Below are positions 1 to 6,721 of a DNA stretch of 14,302 nucleotides, in pieces. The notes below the pieces were generated by a model. That model made no database searches and was not told the origin of the DNA. It was given only the letters and a program-made list of their open reading frames with translations. Each line of letters begins with the position of its first letter. Position 1 is the first letter of the stretch. Source of the DNA: JAGOTP01 sp964600845 (GTDB lineage: Bacteria > Patescibacteriota > Patescibacteriia > 2-12-FULL-60-25); contig CAZRJW010000028.1 of assembly GCA_964600845.1 (NCBI GenBank), positions 1 through 14,302 of the forward strand. Reading direction: 5' to 3'. The translations under genes and the position numbers were made by a program.

Positions 1-768
1 TTGAATTGGCTTGCAGAAACGAATCCCGACATTGTCTGTCTCCAAGAAACAAAAATTTGCGAGCGTGATCTGGATGAACACGTTCCCGCTTTTCCCGGGT
101 ACGCCTCCTATTGGTACGCCGCAGAACGGAGTGGCTACAGCGGTGTTGCGGTGTTGAGCAAATTTGAACCGCTCAACGTCACGCGTGGAATTGGCCAGAC
201 TGCATATGATCGCGAAGGACGGATCATCACGGTTGAATATGAAAATCTCTTTGTCGTTAATGTCTACGCACCGAATGCGCAAATGGAGTACGTGCGTCTC
301 CCCTTTCGTCTCGCCTGGGAAGAGACCCTGCGTGCCTATCTGACGGAACTTCAAAAGAAAAAACCGCTCATCCTCTGCGGCGACTTGAACGTTGCACATA
401 CACCAGCAGATGTAGGGATAGGTGACGATTCCGGCTTCCCCGGGTGCAGCTCAGACGAGCGGGACGCATTCGATCAGCTCCTAGGGATTGGTCTTATTGA
501 TACCTTTCGTTTCCTTCATCCAACCGTACGAAGCTATTCTTGGTGGGCGTATGCCAACAACGCGCGAGACTGGAATCAGGGATTACGCTTTGACTATCTC
601 CTCGTATCCACCGTTCTGCAGCCGACTCTTCGATCCGCCGCGACACATCGAGACGTTCTCGGGTCAGATCACGGACCGGTAAGTCTGGAGCTCGCACACG
701 AACCAGGAAATACAAAACCGATTCACGCGCCATCGTTACCAAGCGGCCAATTTGGCTTTAGTCTTTAG
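1..768 (+). CDS. xth: Exodeoxyribonuclease III (AP endonuclease), 5'-truncated
   Basis: A Mg-dependent exonuclease/AP endonuclease of the EEP (endonuclease/exonuclease/phosphatase) fold, used in base-excision repair to cut 5' of abasic sites. Counting from the first base, the visible motifs are LQETK (metal-binding E16), NVYAPN (Y89), GDLNVAH (D128, N130), RFDYLL (D198) and GSDHGPV (D223, H224), which together form the full catalytic set. The usual first strand (MKIISWNVNG-like) is missing, so the gene begins roughly 19 codons before the window. The TTG at position 1 is internal, not a start. About 25 residues follow the SDH motif, a slightly longer tail than usual. The next gene begins about 7 bases after the stop. 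Family identification is secure; xth/exoA naming is by family. Confidence 0.93.
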   Translation: MNWLAETNPDIVCLQETKICERDLDEHVPAFPGYASYWYAAERSGYSGVAVLSKFEPLNVTRGIGQTAYDREGRIITVEYENLFVVNVYAPNAQMEYVRLPFRLAWEETLRAYLTELQKKKPLILCGDLNVAHTPADVGIGDDSGFPGCSSDERDAFDQLLGIGLIDTFRFLHPTVRSYSWWAYANNARDWNQGLRFDYLLVSTVLQPTLRSAATHRDVLGSDHGPVSLELAHEPGNTKPIHAPSLPSGQFGFSL

Positions 769-775
769 GCAGCTT

Positions 776-2059
776 ATGCCCTCCCATACTCCTGATCGAG
801 CCTTTGAAATCGCCTTTTTTGCGATCGTCGAGAATCTTGGTTTACGGAAAGAAGAGCTCGTGGAAGCGGGTGAGAAAGTCTCTTTCAGCTTAGACAATAC
901 CTACCGTGAATACCTCGCTGCCCCAGAAGAGCGGCGTCTAGAAATCCTTGGGCGTTACGCACAACTATTCGTTGAGCACGTGCGAAATGCGAACAAGCAG
1001 ACGGATGCACCGCCACCCACCTACACCATTCAAGATATCTTCCCGATCCTTCGGCCACGGGCTTATTTCGTACATACCGAACTACGAGGGCAACTCATGG
1101 GGCAGGGAAAACCGCTCGCCTCGCGCTTGTACCTGCGACCGTTCACACCACATTTCTCCATCGGACTTGTCGCCGACGACGGAAAGAGGATGAATATTCT
1201 GACAGAACAAGACCTAAGTGCTTTCCCCTTTGAGCCGGATGAGATCTACGAACAAGCGCTCAACAATCTTCGCCAGGAACAACCCCTCACGTTGGCTCGC
1301 TTGAACGAAGTGACGTTTGTCTCGAATGATGCGGGCTACGGCTACGACGCCTCCCTCCTCCTTTTGCCCGAGTTCGCTGAGCAGATCCCATTCGACGGCA
1401 CACCTGCCGCGTTCGCGACGAATTCCAGCCGACTGTTCATCACAAGCCTCGAGAGTCTCTCCTTTGAGAATCTGGTGATGGAGCTCGTTGTTCAATCGTT
1501 TCAAACACATCACCATCCAATCAGCGTCGCTCCCTTCATTCTCACGGAGGAAGGCTGGAAAGAAAGCGCCGATGTCACAGCCGATCCCTTTTTGAAGCTT
1601 TGGCGCCGGTCTTGGGTCAAGGAACGCTTGGATGATATCCGCGCCCAACAAGCCCTCCTCGCACAACTTCAACCCGATAAAATATTCCCAACGGTGGACT
1701 CGCTTGGCATTGATGTCATTTCAACCGCTGCCGAAGAAGAAACGCATGGACACCTAAGTCAGGAGGAGTTACAGAAAACGGTTGTTACCGTAACGGCCAC
1801 GGACGCACCCACTGCCTTGAACGAGCCGTTCTTTCTGACCGACGTCATACAACTCCCGTCAAAGAATGGTCCGCCTAAGACCCTCCTTCTACGCACGCTC
1901 ATGCTTGAGCTGCCGGGCGTTATCCAAACAGACGATCGCTATGAACCAAGACTCGCGCATTTCACCCGCAATCTCACGAGTGAAGAAGTAGCTCTAATTG
2001 AAGAAAAACAAAAACCTGAGCTACGGGCGATGGGGAGCACAAAAAAGCTAGACGCCTAG
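776..2059 (+). CDS. DUF1444 (YtpQ)-like protein with C-terminal extension
   Basis: A soluble protein of about 427 residues with no signal peptide or membrane segment. The N-terminal ~270 residues recall DUF1444/YtpQ proteins: a helical start, a PILRPRAYF stretch, a beta segment with 'RPFTPHFSIGLVADDG', a TEQDL helix with 'ALNNLRQ', then 'YGYDASLLLLPEF' followed by a strand resembling 'PTRDLLI'. The function of DUF1444 is unknown, and the match is from memory of the family's pattern rather than an alignment. The last ~150 residues, charged and helix-prone after about residue 280, match nothing I recognise. I chose ATG 776 because it clears the upstream stop by 7 nt; an in-frame TTG at 752 would overlap the exonuclease gene. 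The tight spacing suggests co-transcription with xth. Confidence 0.6.
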   Translation: MPSHTPDRAFEIAFFAIVENLGLRKEELVEAGEKVSFSLDNTYREYLAAPEERRLEILGRYAQLFVEHVRNANKQTDAPPPTYTIQDIFPILRPRAYFVHTELRGQLMGQGKPLASRLYLRPFTPHFSIGLVADDGKRMNILTEQDLSAFPFEPDEIYEQALNNLRQEQPLTLARLNEVTFVSNDAGYGYDASLLLLPEFAEQIPFDGTPAAFATNSSRLFITSLESLSFENLVMELVVQSFQTHHHPISVAPFILTEEGWKESADVTADPFLKLWRRSWVKERLDDIRAQQALLAQLQPDKIFPTVDSLGIDVISTAAEEETHGHLSQEELQKTVVTVTATDAPTALNEPFFLTDVIQLPSKNGPPKTLLLRTLMLELPGVIQTDDRYEPRLAHFTRNLTSEEVALIEEKQKPELRAMGSTKKLDA

Positions 2060-2084
2060 GGTAGCCATAGAAAGAGCAGTTCTG

Positions 2085-2090
2085 TATGAT
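2085..2090 (+). promoter_or_regulatory. Possible -10 box for a leaderless cytochrome b5-protein mRNA
   Basis: TATGAT (5/6 match to TATAAT) lies 8 bases before the ATG at 2099. If used, transcription would start at or within a base or two of the initiation codon, giving a leaderless mRNA. No Shine-Dalgarno-like purine tract precedes this ATG, which fits. No convincing -35 box was found upstream. Confidence 0.3.
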
Positions 2091-2098
2091 GGAACCGT

Positions 2099-2656
2099 AT
2101 GAATAACAAAACCCTTCTTGGAATTGCCGTTGGGATCGTTTTCCTCATTGGCGCCGGGTACATCGTTTACATGGGACGACCGGTCATGAACATGGCTGAT
2201 CCAGCCCCTGCCGCTACTTCAACAACTCAAGTTGCTACTTCGAGCACGCCGATCGCTACAGAACCCACGACGACTATCGTAGCGACCCCTTCTCCTACCA
2301 CCTCTACGAAGACGGCTACCAAACTCGTGCCAACCCAACCAAAACCAACCTCAACGGTAGCAACCCCTACACCCACACCAACGCCAACACCTTCCCCAAT
2401 TCCTGAACCAGCTCCACAACCAGGAACGTATACCCTCGCGGAAGTCGAGACGCATAACACCCCCTCAAACTGTTGGGCGGCGATTAGTGGCGATGTCTAC
2501 GACCTCACCAGTTGGGTTTCACGTCATCCAGGAGGAGAAAATCCGATCAAGAATCTCTGCGGAACGGACGGAACGGCCCGTTTTGAACGGAAACACGGTG
2601 GATCGAATGCCGCAAAAATGTCTCTTGGGTTGCTCAAAATTGGAACACTCCGTTAA
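2099..2656 (+). CDS. Membrane-anchored cytochrome b5-domain protein with Thr/Pro stalk
   Basis: A predicted extracytoplasmic haem protein. Residues ~5-25 form one hydrophobic segment (signal anchor), residues ~34-108 are a low-complexity Thr/Pro/Ala/Ser stalk including a TPTPTPTP run, and residues ~110-185 form a cytochrome b5-like domain. The domain carries the hallmark HPGG with axial ligand H143 and a second histidine, H166, in 'FERKHGG', 23 residues later; the family's usual spacing is about 24. Two cysteines, C125 and C154, flank the haem-binding segment and could form a disulphide outside the membrane. The likely role is single-electron transfer or haem binding at the cell surface; the partner is unknown. 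The DoxX-family gene follows after 9 bases, so the two are probably co-transcribed. Start ATG 2099 is the only one giving the complete anchor. Confidence 0.85.
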   Translation: MNNKTLLGIAVGIVFLIGAGYIVYMGRPVMNMADPAPAATSTTQVATSSTPIATEPTTTIVATPSPTTSTKTATKLVPTQPKPTSTVATPTPTPTPTPSPIPEPAPQPGTYTLAEVETHNTPSNCWAAISGDVYDLTSWVSRHPGGENPIKNLCGTDGTARFERKHGGSNAAKMSLGLLKIGTLR

Positions 2657-2665
2657 TCCCCTTGT

Positions 2666-3043
2666 ATGAGCACCGTTTCCCGCGTCCTCCTTCGTTGGTC
2701 CTGGGTCGCGCTTTTTGTCTGGTTTGGGACACAGCAGCTCCTCAATCCAAGTGATTGGATCGGATTCCTCCCAGAATGGAGCGGCTACATGCCAATCCCG
2801 GGCGAAATGCTCATTCAACTGAACGGTTGGCTTGAGATTTGTTTGGCGGCTGCGCTTCTCCTTGGGTGCTTCACGCGCCTGGTATCGACACTTCTCGCTC
2901 TCCACTTGTTAGGTGTAGCCATCTCAGCTGGAGGAGCGATTGGGGTTCGAGACGCCGCGCTCAGCATGGTCGGTTTCGCCCTCGCCTTGAGTGAGCCGGA
3001 TGCCTGGACCGTCGATCATCGCGTACGCAAACCAACCTATTAG
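2666..3043 (+). CDS. DoxX-family integral membrane protein
   Basis: A small (125 aa), very hydrophobic protein with about four membrane helices (roughly residues 8-25, 46-66, 70-92 and 94-108). It has the DoxX-like opening 'VLLRWSWVALFVWFGTQQL', the 'GWLEICLAAALLLG' second helix and a short polar C-terminal tail (DAWTVDHRVRKPTY). DoxX-family proteins are linked in different bacteria to thiosulphate:quinone oxidation or to oxidative-stress membrane complexes, but most are uncharacterised, so no reaction is assigned. It starts 9 bases after the cytochrome b5 gene, suggesting a two-gene redox-related unit. A 48-base gap separates it from the glycosyltransferase gene downstream. Family assignment rests on overall pattern and topology. 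Confidence 0.65.
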   Translation: MSTVSRVLLRWSWVALFVWFGTQQLLNPSDWIGFLPEWSGYMPIPGEMLIQLNGWLEICLAAALLLGCFTRLVSTLLALHLLGVAISAGGAIGVRDAALSMVGFALALSEPDAWTVDHRVRKPTY

Positions 3044-3091
3044 AAGAATTGGGCTGTATTTGGTAAGGTACGATGCGTCTTATTCGATTCT

Positions 3092-4216
3092 ATGCGCATC
3101 ACGATCGTAACCCCTCTCTATCCCCCAGATCTAGGGAAATTAGCGATCTATACCAAGGAGCTCGCCACGCAGCTCACAAAGCAACACACCGTCCAACTCG
3201 TAACGTATAGTGAGCTCCCTGAAACGATCCCCGGCGTTCAGATTTTTTCTGTTTCAAAACAACTTCCGCTCTTGATTCGACTGGTTACATTCACAGCCCG
3301 ACTTTGGCGCGCAAGCCACCAGACCGACCTTCTCTATGTCTGCGATGGCGCTTCGGTGGGGCTCCCTAGCTTGATAGTCGGCCTACTCCGGGGCATCCCC
3401 GTCGTGCGCTGCCTCCTCGACGATGAAGCACGAGAACGAGCGGAACGAGCGCTGTATGTTGGAATCCCCGAAGAAACCTTCGCTTTATTGAAAGAGATCG
3501 ATCTAAAGACTCGCTTTATCCGTTCGCTTCAAAACTGGGTATTGCGTCGAACGAAACAGATCGCTATTCCTTCGAGTTATCTTCAAGATATCCTGGAACG
3601 TGCCTACCACATTCCTTCGAAGAAACTGAACGTCATTCCACTTCCTCCCGAGCAGCCCCATCGCTTACCTTTTCTAGCCAACCGACAGAACCTCCAGATT
3701 TTCTCGCACAGTCCTTTGAATTTCTTCAGTGGGGTTGAAGACGTCCTCGTCTCTCTCGCGCACCTAATCACGACGATCCCTGACGTAAAATTGATCGTCG
3801 CAAACACGGGTCCAGAAATGACCCGTCTCAAGCAACGAGCCTCCGAATTAGGGATTGAAAAAAATGTGGCGTTCATCGGACAGATTTCACAAGCTGAATT
3901 TTGGCATCTCTTACGCTCATCGAGTGTCTTTGTACGGAATCAAAGTTCATCCAACAGCGCAGATGAAATATACAAAGCGTACCAAGCGCAGATCCCCGTG
4001 ATCGCCTCACGCATTCCTTGTCATACAGAAGCCGTTCGTGATCAGGTCAGTGGGATCTTGATCGAACCAAACGCGGCCCCTGATCTGACGCAAGCCCTTA
4101 CCGAGATCTTGGAACAAGCGGCTCTTCGCGCTCGATTCATCGCGGGTGGAGAAGCCATTCTTGCAGAACGCGGTGGCTGGAAGGAGCACATTCAACGCGT
4201 CCTCTCTCTTGTATGA
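3092..4216 (+). CDS. GT4-like GT-B glycosyltransferase with degenerate active site
   Basis: The N-terminal domain opens with 'TPLYPPDLGKLAIYTKELA', the GT4 acceptor-side signature, with the second Gly of the usual GG changed to Lys. The C-terminal Rossmann half (from ~residue 200) contains 'VKLIVANTGPEMTRLKQRASELG' and 'VAFIGQISQAEFWHLL', typical of GT4. Several donor-site residues are unusual. Where GT4 enzymes have 'GRLVxxKG', this has 'SPLNFFSG' (Arg to P208, Lys to S213). At the EX7E positions before 'QIPVIAS' it has S287 and K295. The protein may therefore be a pseudo-glycosyltransferase, or it may use a different donor mode. It overlaps the next gene by ATGA (4213-4216), so the two products are probably made together. 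There is no signal peptide; it is likely cytosolic or membrane-peripheral. Confidence 0.82.
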   Translation: MRITIVTPLYPPDLGKLAIYTKELATQLTKQHTVQLVTYSELPETIPGVQIFSVSKQLPLLIRLVTFTARLWRASHQTDLLYVCDGASVGLPSLIVGLLRGIPVVRCLLDDEARERAERALYVGIPEETFALLKEIDLKTRFIRSLQNWVLRRTKQIAIPSSYLQDILERAYHIPSKKLNVIPLPPEQPHRLPFLANRQNLQIFSHSPLNFFSGVEDVLVSLAHLITTIPDVKLIVANTGPEMTRLKQRASELGIEKNVAFIGQISQAEFWHLLRSSSVFVRNQSSSNSADEIYKAYQAQIPVIASRIPCHTEAVRDQVSGILIEPNAAPDLTQALTEILEQAALRARFIAGGEAILAERGGWKEHIQRVLSLV

Positions 4217-5304
4217 CCACCTCGCACAACACGCTCGATTGGAACACCTACCGCGCGCAAGAACTTCAACTCGTTCACCCCCTGTTGGCGCGCCTTGGAT
4301 TTGCGCTTGAAGAAACGCAAATCCATATCGGCGGTGAACGCTCTGTAATCAGTGGGAATAAGCTAGTCTTGCTTGGGTACCGTCTGAGCGATAAAAAACG
4401 AGTCGTGATAAAGGTTAGCAGTCATCCCCAGGGAAAACAGGAATTGCGTCATGCCCGAACCTGTCAGCGGTTATTAAATGACATTCACTTTGCCCATAAA
4501 ATATTCCTCTCTCCGGAAGAACTCGTTTGGCACGAGGAAGCCGGCGCTGTCATTTCTATCACGGAGTTCATTGAACAAGAGTTGGCATTTCTTGAGCGAC
4601 CGTTTGAAGAGCAGTTTTTTCTCGCGTTAAAAACATTCGAAATGCAGGAAAGTGCCCACGCTACGACGTATGAACATGTGCGAGCGATTCAAGACACCTT
4701 CGGGATCTGGAACAGCTCGACTTACATCCAAACATTCCATGGATACGTAGAAACGATCTGTGCAACGCTCAAGAATCATCCGTCTGTTCAGGCAATCGTG
4801 ACACGCGCTGAAGGAGTATTAAGTGAACATCAAGAACAGATTGTCCAGTATTTAGGCTTCCTGACACACACCGACTTCGTTCCACACAATATCCGTGTCG
4901 TTGGGCGTGACATCTACCTCCTCGATCACTCCGCGATTCGTTTTGGAAATAAATATGATGGCTGGGCACGCTTCTTGAACTTCATGCTGCTCTATCACCG
5001 CGAGCTCGAACAAGCGCTCGTGACCTACGTCCACGAGAATCGCACACCGGAGGAATCGGAAGCGCTGCGTCTTATGCGTATCTTCCGTCTGGGTGAATTA
5101 ATTTGGTATTACACAAAACGCCTTGAGAAAACGTCTGGCCACTTACACCAACTTGATCAAGCACGCGTGCACTTTTGGGCAGATGTCTTAGCATCTGTTA
5201 TCAACAAAACAGACGTTCCCACCGCTCGAATCCAAGCCTACCAAACAGAGCGTGATGCACTCCGGAGTGAAGAAGAAAAACGTCGCCAACAAGGACTTCA
5301 CTAG
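4213..5304 (+). CDS. APH-fold (aminoglycoside phosphotransferase-like) small-molecule kinase
   Basis: A 363-residue cytosolic protein with the landmarks of the APH/choline-kinase superfamily: the ATP-anchoring lysine in 'VVIKVSS' (K67), the catalytic loop 'HTDFVPHN' (H219, D221, N226; Brenner-type HxDxxxxN) and the metal-binding 'YLLDHSAIRFG' (D238). The catalytic set looks intact. The superfamily phosphorylates hydroxyls on antibiotics, choline, methylthioribose, hexosamines and other sugars. Coupling to a glycosyltransferase gene (start ATG 4213 overlaps its TGA) points to a sugar, lipid-glycan or related metabolite rather than an antibiotic, but that is inference. The C-terminus is charged and helical (RSEEEKRRQQ). 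The gene ends three bases before the stop of the convergent HD hydrolase gene. Confidence 0.78.
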   Translation: MTTSHNTLDWNTYRAQELQLVHPLLARLGFALEETQIHIGGERSVISGNKLVLLGYRLSDKKRVVIKVSSHPQGKQELRHARTCQRLLNDIHFAHKIFLSPEELVWHEEAGAVISITEFIEQELAFLERPFEEQFFLALKTFEMQESAHATTYEHVRAIQDTFGIWNSSTYIQTFHGYVETICATLKNHPSVQAIVTRAEGVLSEHQEQIVQYLGFLTHTDFVPHNIRVVGRDIYLLDHSAIRFGNKYDGWARFLNFMLLYHRELEQALVTYVHENRTPEESEALRLMRIFRLGELIWYYTKRLEKTSGHLHQLDQARVHFWADVLASVINKTDVPTARIQAYQTERDALRSEEEKRRQQGLH

Positions 5305-5307
5305 CGT

Positions 5308-5889
5308 CTATTCGAGACCATCCATACGCTCAACAAGTTGCGCGTATTCGTCCAAGAGCGGATGAGACCAGGTCGCTTGTACCGCCGAAAGCAGCGTATG
5401 TTCAAACCACGCTTTTGATTCACGTCCTCGATTAAAAAGCTTCCAGACAGCCGGACCCTGAACCGCATGAGCCGCAAGAAGACTTTCTAAGTTATGAATT
5501 TTGTCAGCGATCGAGACCGCTTTCACCGCATCTGGTGCGTTGCGGATGGATTCGATGTAGAGCTCTTTTCGCTTTTCCCAGACAAGTGATTTGTCTTCGG
5601 TTAGTGCCCGAACAATCGTGACAACCTCTTCACCTAGGAGCTCGCGTAGTTGATCTTCTGTTACGCCTGTATCCTCCAGCACATCGTGCGCGATGGCTGC
5701 TGCAATCACGGTTTCCGAAAACCCATGGCGAGCGAGCTTGAGCGCCGTCATGTAGGGATGAATCACGTAGGGAGATCCGCTGTCTTTGCGCGTTTGCCCG
5801 GTATGCGCGACAAACGCAACCTGCGAAGCCGTCTCAACAAGAGAACGCTTCGCCGCTCCGAACATCAAGGACTGTGTTTCGATCATCAT
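5308..5889 (-). CDS. Stand-alone HD hydrolase, MESH1/SpoT-hydrolase-like
   Basis: A 193-residue protein matching the (p)ppGpp 3'-pyrophosphohydrolase HD domain: 'FVAHTGQTRKDSGSPYVIHP' (H29, H44), 'AAIAHDVLEDTG' (H68, D69, E72, D73) and 'SIADKIHNL' (D129). These are the metal-binding and active-site positions of MESH1 and the SpoT N-terminal domain. No synthetase, TGS or ACT domain follows, so it is a small alarmone hydrolase-type protein rather than a full Rel. Activity on (p)ppGpp is the family expectation; NADPH 2'-phosphatase activity is known for metazoan MESH1 and is an alternative. It is the last gene of the minus-strand glycan operon, with its ATG 4 nt after the PHP gene's TAA. Two adjacent ATGs (5889, 5886) are possible starts. 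Its stop nearly abuts that of the convergent kinase gene. Confidence 0.85.
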   Translation of the reverse strand: MMIETQSLMFGAAKRSLVETASQVAFVAHTGQTRKDSGSPYVIHPYMTALKLARHGFSETVIAAAIAHDVLEDTGVTEDQLRELLGEEVVTIVRALTEDKSLVWEKRKELYIESIRNAPDAVKAVSIADKIHNLESLLAAHAVQGPAVWKLFNRGRESKAWFEHTLLSAVQATWSHPLLDEYAQLVERMDGLE

Positions 5890-5893
5890 ATCA

Positions 5894-6718
5894 TTAGACG
5901 CGTCCGCGAATTCGTTCGAGGAGGCTTTTTGGCAATGAAATATTCCACTGTTTCAACAGGGCATTGATCGAGCGCGCGAGACGAATGAATTGCAACGTAA
6001 CAGCGCTTTCTAGACGTAAACGGAACGGATGCTGGTAGCTGTCGAGGGATGCGCCTGAGGCAAGCGATACGTGCCGTCCCGCGATCGTGTAGCGTCCTGC
6101 GTGAAGCGCCTGCAGGATAGATTGCGGCGTTCGCTCCTCCGCCTCAACTTCAAGACCAGGGCCTGGAAGATGGGACCAGCGATGAAAATCCACTCCGGCT
6201 GTTACAAATAGTTTTTCCTTGCGCTGCTTTGCTAACTGATCGCGATAGCCCCAGGCGGCTGGACGAGGAACACGCTTGCCATCATATTGGCCGTTCCAAA
6301 TTTCAATTCCGTGAAGATACGGCTCCATTCCCGTCGGTGCACGGAACTGGCTGCGATGCGGATGAGCAAACACAACAAACGCTCCTTGGGCATACCCCTG
6401 CTTCACAAGCTCTGCTGGATCTAAACGTGGATCGATCCCCTCACTCAACCCCGCGAGAATGATATGGGCATCCGGAAAAGAGACTTCGAGCCCTGGGATC
6501 ATCAGAATCTTTTCATCAGACAACGCCTGGCATTCACGGAAAAACGCTTGGTATTTTTCTTGCGTCAGCCAGTCTGTGTGCTCTGTTAGACACACAAAGT
6601 CCACTCCCCGGTCCACTAGTCCTTTTTTAAGATCGACCAATGAGACCTTTCCATCATAGGAATAGGTTGAGTGTACATGCAGATAGCCGGCCAATTTCAT
6701 GCTGGGATGGTAGCCCAT
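5894..6718 (-). CDS. PHP-domain metal-dependent phosphoesterase
   Basis: The PHP-fold metal site is complete. With the upstream ATG as residue 1 the residues are HVH (H14, H16), YSYDG (D22), LTEH (H47), PGLEVS (E78), AHPH (H119, H121) and GVDFH (D177, H179). Stand-alone PHP proteins of this size (~270 aa) hydrolyse phosphate esters such as nucleotide or sugar phosphates. The C-terminal ~50 residues are basic and amphipathic (LQFIRLARSINALLKQW) and may touch the membrane. The operon position, 3 nt after the ATP-grasp gene, suggests removal of a phosphate from a glycan precursor, but the substrate cannot be read from sequence. The start is ambiguous. ATG 6718 has a GGGGG tract 6 nt upstream; ATG 6700 gives the family-typical opening MKLAGYLHVHS. 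Confidence 0.86.
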   Translation of the reverse strand: MGYHPSMKLAGYLHVHSTYSYDGKVSLVDLKKGLVDRGVDFVCLTEHTDWLTQEKYQAFFRECQALSDEKILMIPGLEVSFPDAHIILAGLSEGIDPRLDPAELVKQGYAQGAFVVFAHPHRSQFRAPTGMEPYLHGIEIWNGQYDGKRVPRPAAWGYRDQLAKQRKEKLFVTAGVDFHRWSHLPGPGLEVEAEERTPQSILQALHAGRYTIAGRHVSLASGASLDSYQHPFRLRLESAVTLQFIRLARSINALLKQWNISLPKSLLERIRGRV

Positions 6719-6721
6719 TCC

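Noticed and set aside
1..3. TTG at the first base as a true start codon for exonuclease III
   Set aside because: The family's first beta strand with its conserved Asn is absent, so the reading frame must begin before the window.
1214..1672. 152-codon open frame on the minus strand inside the DUF1444-like gene
   Set aside because: It is wholly antisense to a better-supported gene, shows no family motif, and its cysteine/arginine-rich composition looks like a shadow.
2370..2400. ACC/ACA/CCA-rich tandem stretch as a DNA repeat or CRISPR-like element
   Set aside because: It encodes the TPTPTP stalk in frame with varied synonymous codons and has no regular repeat-spacer structure.
2227..2460. 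77-codon Gly/Val-rich minus-strand open frame opposite the Thr/Pro stalk
   Set aside because: It is the complement of the low-complexity Thr/Pro codons, giving an artificial GVGVGV repeat.
4213..5304. Antibiotic-resistance aminoglycoside phosphotransferase
   Set aside because: Only the shared APH fold motifs are visible, with HTDF in place of the common HGD; the context is a glycan-related gene, not a resistance or mobile cassette.
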